Shown here: positions 1 through 11,854 of the stretch, in pieces
How the letters are laid out: every line of letters begins with the position of its first letter
Position numbering within the stretch: position 1 is the first letter of the stretch
Assembly (NCBI GenBank): GCA_019693395.1
Contig: JAAMXP010001262.1
Coordinates: 1 to 11,854, forward strand
Direction: 5' to 3'
Length of the DNA stretch: 11,854 bases
From: Ettlia oleoabundans
Taxonomy: Eukaryota; Chlorophyta; Chlorophyceae; Chlamydomonadales
Notes under the pieces: generated by a model
Told to the model about the DNA's origin: nothing
What the model saw: the letters and a program-made list of their open reading frames with translations, nothing else
Databases searched by the model: none
Position numbers and translations under genes: made by a program

Positions 1-63
1 CACAACACAACACAACACAACACAACACAACACAACACAACACAACACAACACAACACAACAC
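1..63. repeat. (CACAA)n pentanucleotide microsatellite
   Basis: Twelve perfect tandem copies of CACAA fill positions 1-60, followed by CAC. The array continues to the window edge, so its true length is unknown. On the minus strand it reads TTGTG and lies inside the intron that follows the last visible exon of the oligopeptidase B gene (donor at 109). It is not the plant or algal telomere unit TTTAGGG. A simple microsatellite is the plainest reading. Confidence 0.95.
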
Positions 64-109
64 TTGCATCAGCTGGCAGCACATGCCGCTCGCCTCGATC
101 GCAATGCAC

Positions 110-209
110 CTGAAGTGTCCCGCGCCCATGTCACACTTGAGGAGCAGCAGGTTATTGTTGGTGCGAAGCTCACGGAGCTTGGCCACATACTTTGCCGGCT
201 CCCAGTAGC
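110..209 (-). other. OPB: OPB exon 21: catalytic His751
   Basis: Encodes residues 720-752 plus two bases of the next codon. It begins [15 protein letters not shown] and ends at DMGAGHF, where His751 is the triad histidine. The acceptor is CTGACAG and the donor AG|GTGCAT leaves phase 2, with AG expected to begin a Ser or Arg codon. The remaining C-terminal helix (about 30 residues in PtrB) must lie in an exon beyond position 1. Confidence 0.93.
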
Positions 210-3200
210 CTGTCAGTGTTTGGGGAGGCGGTGCCAGCGGGTGTCTGTGCGTGTTGTAGGAGCTTGAAGGTGGTATGGGAAAGACAGCGCGGGGTAGGCA
301 GTGGTGGAAGTGGGCATTACACATATTGCATCCATCACTGGACATGACAGCTCAGATTAGACAGTGCTGTGCCACCCTCCACATCACGCACCCACGCGTG
401 GGTCGTGCAGACCCGCCAGCACCAGCATATGTGGATAGTCAGCTGCGCGAATGTTGTCCACAGGGCTGCATGGCATGAAGGGGTGTGGGGTGCGGGAGTG
501 GCGACATGGGTATAGTCAGGGGTAGGGAAGAGGGAAAGAAGTGTTGCAGTGATGCCAGCAACAGCAGCATGGCCACAGACAGCCGGGTGATGTTTGGTGA
601 ATCCCAGCACAGCCAACAGCAGCTGAAAGGCATTGGATAGTACAGCACCAGGCCCAACCCTGCATGCCACAGAACCAGGTGGAAGGGCTGGCAGCCCCCG
701 CAATGCGAAGGCGTGCCCACCCCAGCCACCCAGTTGACCACCCATGAAGCCCCCCCAGCCACCTGTAGCTCTTCATGTAGTCGTAATACTCCTTCTGCAG
801 CGGGTCACCCCACTCCTCACGCTCAATCACTGCGCCAGGGTGGGCAAAGCGCATGCATGATCCCCGTGATTGGGTTGGGGTAGCAGGCAAACGGTGTGCG
901 GGGGCATGATTTGTTTTGTCATATGTGGGTCATCATAGTTCAGCACCATCCAGCATGTTATGGTAGAGCAATCCTTGATCAGCTGCAGGCTGCTGGGCTG
1001 CTACTCCCTTGCTGAATACAATTCAATGCAGCAAGCACCTGAAAACCGCCCCTGCAGTGCGAAGTTTTCAAAAACTGTGCTGCACCTGTCAGCGGGATTG
1101 TTTCATCCAGCATGGTTGTGAGGCAGTCCACAAACGGCACGCCCAGTATTGCGGCAGCAAACAAATCGGGCCGCATGTTGATCACGGCACCCATGGTCAG
1201 ACCACCCGCTGCAGGCAGGCAAGCAGGGATAGCAGCAAGTTAAAAAGCAACAAGGCAAAGCAACAAAGGATGCCGGGCATCGTACTTAGGAAACGGCAGA
1301 CTGCACACTATATACATGTGTTCAAGCCGACCACGGCCTGAGAGCAGCACAAGCTTCCCGTAAGAACCCAGCCTTGCAATGGACATTGGCAGGTAGATTC
1401 ACCACAGCAGCCATACCCGCCGGCAGCTGAGTGCCATCAACACACATGCCATCACCCTAACCTGCGCATCTGCCCCCCTGACCGCCCCCTGTCTTGCCCC
1501 GCCCCCATCAACCCACCCACCAGAGCGCCCCTCTATGCACAGCCTCTGCGGGGAGGTGTATCCCCCGGCTATCAGGTGCTCCGCGCAGGCAATGAAGTCG
1601 GTGAAGGTGTTGCACTTCTGCGGTACATGTAGAACCACACAGCAGCATGTACAACGGAAAAGAAGCAGTACAGAGCCCCCAGAACATGGCTGCATTTGTG
1701 GAACACCAGGGGCCAAAGGGGTACGGGCCAAACTGTAACACCCACCTCAAAAGCAGTGCAGCGATCCACAGGGTTAAGGCACCCAAAGTGTGGTGCAGCC
1801 CACAGCAACAGGGAGAGGGGATGCAGCAGTGCCTGCATCCCACCCAGCCCAGCCCACCTTAAGATACTTGCCATCCTCGTACCAGCGCCGACCCATCTCG
1901 CCTGCACACCGGCGGGTTTGAAGCAAAACACAGTCAGCAGGCGGCTGGTTGGCAGTTGGCAACACCCTGGGCTAGGCTAGTGTGGCCCAATTTGCCCCGG
2001 CATTGCACTGCTGTGACAGACAAGACCAGCTGATCGCATGCCTGAAGCCCAACTGGCATATAAGTCCGGGACGTCAATGGTACTTGCAGCCGGCAAGCAC
2101 CCTTGGCACCCCCTCCCTCACCCCCCCACACCTCCGCCCCTGACGTGTGCTATGGCGAAGGTGATGCCCCGGTCCAGCAGTGAGAGGCGGGAGGAGCGGA
2201 AGTCGGGGTCGTTGGGGGCCTCGTAGCTGCGAGGTGGAGGCAGGAGACGGTTGACTGGTGAGAAGGAACAGCAGCGGGAGGGAGAAGGAGGGTGGAAAGG
2301 GAGGAGAGAAAGGGGGAGCTGTGCCACAGTATTGGGCGTTCATGCCAGGCGCTGGTGCCTGCCAATACCGGCCCGTCTCCACCCCTTGCACCTGCCATAG
2401 GCGTCCAGCAGCATGGGCCCTCCCTGTGTGAACAGGTCTGTGCGATATACTAGGGAGATGGGCACGCGGGTGCCATCGGGGGCGGTGGCCCACAGGCGCT
2501 CAGTGGTGTAGTTGGAGGGGTCGTAGCCGCCCAGCACGGGCTGCACCTTCTTCACGGCCCTGCAGCAGCAGTGTGGTTTCGTGATATGATCAAAGGTGCA
2601 CAAGGCAGTAGATCCAAGATCGATTCTTAAGCAATGTCCCGGAACCACACAGGCAAACGTCCACACCGTTCATGCAGACCCAGTTCACATCTGTTCCACT
2701 GGCAGTACCCACGGCGGCCGCACAATGTGTAGGCACAGCGGCCCACACACCTGCCCCCGGTGGCCATGTTGTAGTCTATCGTTTGGTCGGGTGTGCGCAG
2801 TGAGGTGTAGTGCATGCGCAGCACCGGGGAGTCAAAGTCGCCCTGGGCCCCACAGCTGCACAGCAGGGGCAGGTGGGGGCAGAGCGGGTTGGTGGGGAAG
2901 TCATGGGGCAAAGAAGATGGGGAGAAACAATGATGTTGTAAACTGGCAGGCAGCCTGTCCTGGATTCGCCCCCGCCACACTCCAGAGGCTGTTGTGCAAG
3001 TGCTGCAGAGCAGTACAGGCATGCTGTACGTGCTGCCCAGCGCACCATGGACGTCCCCGCCCCCCCACCCAACCTTCCCATGCCCCCACCCCAATCCCCA
3101 TTCACCTCAGCTCGTAGGCGGGCTCGTCAAACTGGATTTGCTCCCCCTCCCCAAGCTGCATGGGCATGCTGCCGTTGGCGGGCAGCCTGTAGGCATGACA

Positions 3201-6200
3201 TCGCAAGACCCCGGGAAGGCGGGCAGGGCAGTGAGAATGTTTCAACCCATGCGGACCAACTTACAGAGGGTGTATTGTATCAACCCTACACTACGATACA
3301 GGGCATGCCACCATATAGGCCCCCCCTCCCCATGTTCAACCCTCACAAATGCTTGCCCCAGCCAAGCTGAACCCAACTTGAGCTCAAAACTTGCCGTACT
3401 CATTTGATGCATCCCTGGCCAACCCCCGCCTCAGGCTGCAAAGGCTCACTTGTATACGACCGCCTGCTGCAGCCCCTCCCGCCTCTCAAAGCTGGCCAGG
3501 AAGTGTGCAGCGACCTCCACGTGCTCAAGCTTGACGTCGTCACGGTGGGGAAGCAGCACTGCAGGTAGTGCACATGTGTGCATGGGGTGGGGTGGGGGGG
3601 CGGGGGCCGCCCACCCTGCTCATTTGAACTGGACAAAAACTCGCATACTCAAGACTACCTATCCAAGCTTACGCAAGGCCAACCGGGCACCCGCCAACCA
3701 GTAAGCCCGTGTTACGCACCCTGAGTGAAAGTGGGGTCAGCAAGGGGCGCCACCAGCAGCTCGCTATTTGGCCGTGCCTCATCCCTGTCCCACCAAAAGG
3801 AAGGGAAGGAATGGTAAACCCCTCAGCACGGAGGTAGATACGCACTTAAACAAGTGTTGCATGTGGCGAGTCGGTTCCCCCTTGGTTTCTCTGCTACCTT
3901 GCAAAGGAATATGCATGTGCGCCCCCACCCCCTGCATTACAGCTGCAGCCCTTGCCACAACGTCAGCTCTAAGGCCATGATTGCTGCCTCGTCTTTGTAC
4001 CTCAACCTTACCCTGATTCCCCACCTTCAACTCATCTCACCTCCACCTCAGCCGAGAGTGCCTGGGCCTCACCTGATGGTGATGAAGAAGTGGTCCCCCC
4101 TGTCCTCAACCGAGTACTCCACCTCATTCTGGCGCGGCAGGACCACCCGCCACTCCCCCTGGGGCTGGTCCGCGGGCAAGTAGCGAGTGTCGCTGGTCAC
4201 AGCAGAGCCTGCAGGGACACAGGTAGGTGAGTGGGTCAGGGCAGGTGGAAGAGGTCTGTGTCTTTGTGTCGATGTATGACGATACGGGGTATGACAGGCA
4301 CCCCCATAGGTCGCAACAAAGAGGCCCAGGGTGTCGGTTTCCAGCAAATTGGCAGATGCACTGATCGCTCACCCCAACACCTGGCCAAACAGCCAATCAC
4401 CAACCAACGCAAGCCTCAGCCCCACCTCCAGGCACCCACCTGCGTGAATGTAGAGCATGCGTTCTGTGCGGCTGCGTCCGATGCCAATGTAGAACGATTC
4501 GTCCTCCTCGTGGTAGACGCAGGTGTCGGCAGAGGGGTCGGTGCCAATGACGTGGCGCCACACCTTGAAGGGCCTGAAGCGACGGGGTGAGAGGGAGAGG
4601 GAATGCAAATGTCTAGTGACGGAATGGGAAAGTACACATCTATGATGGTGAAATGCATGTGTGAAAAGGATTGAATGACTGGGATGATTGGGATTCCACT
4701 TTCGCTGTGTGCGCCGTGGATTGACTGGTTGCACAGTGCGGCATACCAACCAGGCAGGCCAACAACAAGGTTGCCCACTACCCATGCAGGGATCCTCCAT
4801 CCACGGACATGCCTCGGAACGCCACACCACAGCGATTCCCACACAGTCCCACCTGTCCAGCTTATCCTTGGTGACGTAGAACAGCGTGCGGTTGTCGTTG
4901 GCAAAGGCAAAGTTGCCGGCAGTGTGAGTGATGGGGCGGGACAGCAGCTCTCGCCCCGTAGCCACCTCGCGCACCTGGAAGTGGGGTCAGCGGGGGGACA
5001 GGAATGCTGGCTATAGGCTTGCAAACAGCACATGCTTGCAGACTGTTGCCAGCTGTTCATCTACCCATGGTTTATTGCCGGCGACAAAGGAAGCGTTCAA
5101 AACCACACTGGGAAACCTATTCAGCAACGACTGCCACAAACCCTTCAAGATAAAGGCAAGAGCAAGACCAGGATTGTGTGGCAGCGCACCCTCAGAGTAT
5201 ACTTTTCATCGCCGCTGGTATCCTCCCCCCAAGCCACCAGCCTGCACCAGAAAGGCATGGCTGAGTGCATCAAAGCAGCAAACTCAGACGGGGCAGGGGC
5301 GGCTACCCTTGGGCTAACCAGCCAGCCAACCAAACTGCTCAGAGCTCAGATGTCTGGTCGAGTCTGCATTTGGGTGAATGTCCTCGCCACTGCACATTGT
5401 GCTGTGCTCCGCCATCTCACGCTCACCTGTGGTCTGGTGACTCCTGGAATCCAGCCACCATGTAGAAGCTGTGCTTCTTGGCCTCCTCATTCTCATCCAG
5501 GAGCACCTCCTCTGCAGCAAGCCAAGTGCTAAGGAGCGGTATGGTAATGTGATGGTGTTGGGCTGAGGAGGGAATTTACACATCAATACACATACACGCA
5601 CGCAGAAATACACAGGCAGGTCGCCAGTTAGGAGTCTGATACTCAACACGCATGTACAGCTGCAGTTGCTACAAAGCACCGATTCTGACCTGGCACCAAC
5701 TCGTCCATCACGTCCTGCTCCCTGGGGGGGCCCGCTCCTGCTGGCAGCCGCCGTCGGCAGTGCACTGCATATTGCTGGCCTTCCTCGGTTCGAGTGTAGT
5801 AGAAATATTCCTGGTACCTGCTGGTGGCATATTACCAACAAGGAGGGAGGGATGACCGCTGGCTAATGGAATCTGTAAGAGGTAATGCCAGGCCTAAGAA
5901 GGATGCCTCCCAACCTTGCAAATCATGCAGCAATCACAGCCCTCCTTTTTCGGCCAGTGCCATGACCTGCCTGATGGGTGCACTCTGGTCGGCCTCCTGG
6001 ATGCGCCCCCTCAACTCCTTGTACAGCTCCTCCTGAAGCTGCTCAGTATCTGCCAGCACTGCCTTGCAGTAAGCTGCTTCAGCCTGCAAACAGCACCGCC
6101 AGCAGAATACAGGCAACATCTGCTGATATACCTGGAAGCCGCACACAAGCGCACAGGGATGGCATGCCTACAGGCAAGCCAAAACAGCGCCTGCCCCAGC

Positions 6201-6952
6201 CAGGCTTGATCCTGTCACAGACCCAGCAATATCAACCTTCCTCAGCCAGCCAATCCCCAAAACTCCCCGGACATTCCTCCAGCAAGGCGCAGCTCCGCTC
6301 ACAGCAGCAGCCAAACCACACCACCCCCACAACGCACAACGCCTCGCGCCACACCTCCAGGTGTGCCAGCACATCGGGGTCCTGCCTCTGATCATCCCGC
6401 AGCCAGTAGTAGGCATCCTCCCGCACATCACCGTGTGACTCCAGCTGCTTGGGGCGCCGCTGCGCTGCTGGTGCCTCCAGAAGGTCTGCACAAGAGGGAG
6501 GCAAGGACATGCCGCCCAGACAACAGACCCTAACCTCTGACTTTGAATAACAGCAAGGCAAAGAAAGGCAGTGCAACGCACATGGGTATTGGACGCAAAG
6601 ACAGCAGGCCGCATGCTTGGTCTGAGTTTTGGCAAAGCGGGTTGCGGGATGCCTGCTTTCTATAAGCATAAAGCAAAAATATGCTGAAGGGGTTCTGCGG
6701 CCACCAACCCAGGCGTGCACCCTCCAGCTCGCTGCTGGGTGCTCCAGCTGCTGATTTGGTGATCAGCATGCGCTTGGCGTCATCCCTCACACCCGGTGGC
6801 GGCCAGTGGTGCAGAAGGTGTGAGCGGCGATGGTTGCGGGCCAGTGCGCGCACATGCTGGCGCTGGCTGCCGTGAAAAAGGCGCAGGTTGTTGTTGAGGA
6901 GACGGTTTAGCTTGTGGTTTGGAGTCAGGCGCCTGCAAATTGAAAGGATCAT
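110..6952 (-). CDS. OPB: Oligopeptidase B (S9A serine peptidase), 21 exons, 3' end outside window
   Basis: Cleaves short peptides after Arg or Lys. Fold: N-terminal beta-propeller gating an alpha/beta-hydrolase catalytic domain. Exons on the minus strand: 6952-6721, 6485-6355, 6083-5967, 5810-5690, 5511-5427, 5241-5190, 4974-4853, 4573-4440, 4208-4073, 3784-3720, 3558-3450, 3186-3106, 2855-2751, 2559-2392, 2226-2132, 1901-1858, 1617-1521, 1208-1086, 829-763, 465-392, 209-110. All introns are GT-AG and frame is kept throughout: 752 codons plus 2 nt. Seen: GRSAGG around Ser631, Asp716 in GLHDPRVG, His751 in GAGHF. Spacings of 85 and 35 equal those I recall for E. coli PtrB (532/617/652). Asp559, Asp561, Glu675 and Glu677 fall where PtrB has its S2 and S1 acidic residues. 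About 30 C-terminal residues lie beyond position 1. The start is the ATG at 6952; an alternative first exon exists. Location is inferred, probably an organelle given the basic N-terminus. Confidence 0.93.
392..465 (-). other. OPB: OPB exon 20: catalytic Asp716
   Basis: Encodes residues 695-720, reading [14 protein letters not shown] then AGLHDPRV. Asp716 follows His715. The first base completes a serine codon split by the upstream intron (AG|C) and the last base starts a glycine codon (G|GC). Flanking introns are 297 and 182 nt. This is a canonical catalytic loop with no missing residue. Confidence 0.93.
763..829 (-). other. OPB: OPB exon 19: S1-subsite glutamates Glu675 and Glu677
   Basis: Encodes residues 673-695, [21 protein letters not shown]. 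Glu675 and Glu677 lie 44 and 46 residues after the catalytic serine. That is the spacing of Glu576 and Glu578 after Ser532 in E. coli PtrB, residues linked to preference for basic P1 side chains. This argues for oligopeptidase B and against prolyl oligopeptidase. Boundaries: acceptor GGCGCAG and donor AG|GTGGCT. Confidence 0.92.
1086..1208 (-). other. OPB: OPB exon 18: conserved core after the nucleophile
   Basis: Starts with the last two bases of the Ala632 codon, then [16 protein letters not shown] and [19 protein letters not shown]. This is one of the most conserved stretches of S9A peptidases. The acceptor CCTGCAG|CG and donor ACAG|GTGCA are clear. The upstream intron, 1209-1520 (312 nt), is one of the longest in the gene and shows no recognisable feature. 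Confidence 0.94.
1521..1617 (-). other. OPB: OPB exon 17: catalytic Ser631
   Basis: Encodes residues 600-631, from [16 protein letters not shown] to RLCIEGRS, plus the first base of Ala632. Ser631 is the nucleophile of the GxSxGG elbow. The donor is CTCTG|GTGGGT. Reading straight through the donor would wrongly give GRSGGW, so the intron must be removed to restore the GRSAGG motif. The previous exon, 1901-1858, carries [15 protein letters not shown] and joins at phase 0. Confidence 0.95.
2132..2559 (-). other. OPB: OPB exons 14 and 15: entry to catalytic domain, S2 aspartates
   Basis: Exon 14 (2559-2392) encodes [20 protein letters not shown] and then the first strands of the hydrolase domain ([13 protein letters not shown], then GPMLLDAYG). 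Exon 15 (2226-2132) encodes [30 protein letters not shown]. Asp559 and Asp561 in the NDPDF segment sit 72 and 70 residues before Ser631, matching Asp460 and Asp462 of PtrB, which bind P2 basic side chains. The [12 protein letters not shown] segment is diagnostic of the family. The 165-nt intron splits a serine codon. Confidence 0.93.
2751..5810 (-). other. OPB: OPB exons 4-13: beta-propeller domain
   Basis: Ten exons of 52 to 136 nt encode about residues 161-496, the propeller that restricts substrates to short peptides. Recognisable segments in order: [178 protein letters not shown]. Propeller blades are repetitive and diverge quickly. I assign this part by order and by the conserved segments. 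Exons 12 and 13 are the least conserved, and exon 13 uses the CTGTGCAG acceptor (exon from 2855) because only that one keeps phase. Confidence 0.88.
5967..6485 (-). other. OPB: OPB exons 2 and 3: conserved N-terminal segment
   Basis: Exon 2 (6485-6355) encodes [19 protein letters not shown] and PDVLAHLE. The HGDVRxDxYYWLRDD box marks the start of the conserved region in oligopeptidase B. Exon 3 (6083-5967) encodes a charged helix, [20 protein letters not shown], then [12 protein letters not shown]. The exon 2/3 intron is phase 0. The next junction has two equally in-frame solutions and is reported separately. Confidence 0.9.
6721..6952 (-). other. OPB: OPB exon 1: basic targeting-like N-terminus, preferred start
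   Basis: From the ATG at 6952-6950 (A at -3) this exon gives 77 codons. It is rich in Arg, His, Asn and Leu ([19 protein letters not shown], then [16 protein letters not shown]) with no acidic residue before about residue 57. That composition is typical of mitochondrial or plastid transit peptides, and the segment precedes the bacterial-type conserved region. It joins exon 2 at phase 1 (GAG G|AC). Weak point: the start codon sits in a pyrimidine-rich tract ending TTTGCAG at 6933, itself a good acceptor, so the first seven codons may be intron. Confidence 0.6.
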
Positions 6953-7254
6953 GGTTGGGAGGCAGGGCAGCTCACAGAAAGCTGGGCTGCACCCCAAACT
7001 GCTGCCGACGCAAAATCTTCGAGTTCAAGAGTGGGCTTTGCGCAACCAATTATTGCATGGGACACGGTGAAGCGGTAAAGTGACAAGTGTGATTTCTTCC
7101 TTGAACAAGCTGCTACTGGGCACGAAGGCCCAGCCGCAGGTGGAGCAGTGCCCCGGCCCTGTCCCCGCCACCAGGCATGTGGCCCCGAGGCGGAGCAGCT
7201 CTGATCCAGCGTCCACGACTCAATCAACATGCTCGGCAGACACTGAGTCCCCAC

Positions 7255-7325
7255 CTAAGATGCACCGCAGCAGCTACGGCGGCCGTGGCGCCGAGCAGAA
7301 AGCGCATCTGCACCGGCATTGCCAT
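7255..7325 (-). other. Candidate alternative first exon of OPB
   Basis: The ATG at 7325-7323 has A at -3 and G at +4. It opens 23 codons with a hydrophobic stretch (RFLLGATAAVAAAVHL) and ends at CTTAG|GTGGGG, a donor of this genome's type. Splicing to the acceptor at 6933 (intron 321 nt) keeps frame through an AG|G arginine codon into RLTPNHKLN. The product would gain a hydrophobic signal or anchor and be 17 residues longer than from the 6952 start. I rate this about as likely as the unspliced start; transcripts would decide. Confidence 0.45.
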
Positions 7326-7381
7326 CGTGGGTTTCCTAAACCCTCACAGATGAGCTCCTGATGCAATAGGGCACTGATGAG

Positions 7382-7459
7382 ATGCCCGGAGGCTGGGTTT
7401 CTCGATCACCACCGCCTGCGGAGCATGCGGAGCCAGCCTGGCAAATGCAGGTCCTCTAG
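7382..7459 (+). other. Possible 25-codon upstream ORF before MCM8
   Basis: An ATG at 7382 opens 25 codons and stops at TAG 7457-7459, 70 nt before the MCM8 start. It would matter only if the MCM8 transcript begins upstream of 7382, which the sequence cannot show. The peptide matches no family I recognise. Confidence 0.25.
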
Positions 7460-7502
7460 TTTCAACTCGCGAGGCTCGCACTCCAATACCCTTCTCCCTG
7501 GC

Positions 7503-7511
7503 ATGCCTTGA
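7503..7511 (+). other. Two-codon upstream ORF (ATG CCT TGA) before MCM8
   Basis: A start followed by one codon and a stop lies 18 nt upstream of the MCM8 ATG, in the same frame. Its TGA at 7509-7511 closes the upstream frame, which supports 7530 as the first possible in-frame start within this exon. It could lower initiation at MCM8 if it is in the mRNA. Confidence 0.4.
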
Positions 7512-7529
7512 GCAAAGGCAGAGAGCGTC

Positions 7530-11840
<4,311 letters not shown>

Positions 11841-11854
11841 GTGCGGGGTGGGCG

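Larger units (their letters stand above)
6953..7529. promoter_or_regulatory. Divergent intergenic region between OPB and MCM8
   Basis: The two genes are head to head, so this 577-bp stretch must hold both promoters and both 5' untranslated regions. If the candidate exon at 7255-7325 is used, the shared region shrinks to about 204 bp (7326-7529). I see no convincing TATA box. A CCAAT lies at 7046-7050, and AAACCCT at 7338-7344 resembles part of a plant telo-box; both are too short to count as evidence. Short open frames here have no recognisable homology. Confidence 0.6.

Noticed and set aside
5781..5800. GGTTCGAGT on the plus strand, resembling a tRNA B box.
   Set aside because: It lies inside peptidase exon 4 (antisense to YYTRTE). 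No A box or cloverleaf could be drawn around it.
6949..7254. Minus-strand open frame of about 100 codons with a CSTCGW motif in the intergenic region.
   Set aside because: No family resemblance, and the lone Cys pair is not a finger. It overlaps the candidate intron between 7255 and 6933 and is more likely chance openness in GC-rich DNA.
7284..7344. GGCGCC and AAACCCT as possible E2F and telo-box promoter elements for MCM8.
   Set aside because: Both are partial matches, too short to be significant in a GC-rich region; neither has a supported distance to a transcription start.
7080..7361. Plus-strand open frame of 93 codons upstream of MCM8.
   Set aside because: Ser, Pro and Gln-rich text without homology; it is antisense to the candidate peptidase exon. 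It could not be joined to MCM8, whose frame has a stop at 7509.

Overview
The window reads as nuclear DNA of a GC-rich, intron-dense green alga (Chlorophyta). Two protein genes are cut into many short exons (44 to 366 nt) by spliceosomal introns of about 100 to 380 nt. Almost every donor is GTG and acceptors are mostly (C/T)NCAG. The protein sequences resemble plant and algal family members most. I cannot name the species. Nothing here looks prokaryotic, viral or transposon-derived.

Layout. Positions 1-63 are a perfect CACAA pentanucleotide array lying in the last visible intron of the first gene. Positions 110-6952 (minus strand) hold a 21-exon gene for an S9A serine peptidase, oligopeptidase B. 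It runs from a basic targeting-like N-terminus through the catalytic His exon; only the last roughly 30 codons are missing beyond position 1. Positions 6953-7529 are a head-to-head intergenic region. It may contain an alternative first exon for the peptidase (7255-7325) and two very short upstream ORFs before the second gene. Positions 7530-11840 (plus strand) hold ten exons of MCM8, an MCM-family AAA+ helicase, covering the OB fold and zinc finger, Walker A, Walker B, sensor 1, arginine finger and sensor 2. The C-terminal winged-helix part lies outside the window.

I built both models by joining exons at splice sites that keep reading frame and family homology. Phases agree at every junction. 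The peptidase model gives 2258 coding nt (752 codons plus 2 nt) and the MCM8 model 2127 nt (709 codons). In the peptidase the catalytic residues come out as Ser631, Asp716 and His751. These spacings (85 and 35) equal those I recall for the bacterial enzyme, which supports the whole downstream gene model.

The two genes have unrelated jobs: cleavage of short peptides after basic residues, and DNA recombination repair. They share only a divergent promoter region. I found no previously undescribed system. The points worth a second look are gene-structure ones: a GC-AG intron in MCM8, an ambiguous peptidase junction, an intron one base after the catalytic serine codon, a possible alternative targeting exon, and a near-absolute GTG donor preference.
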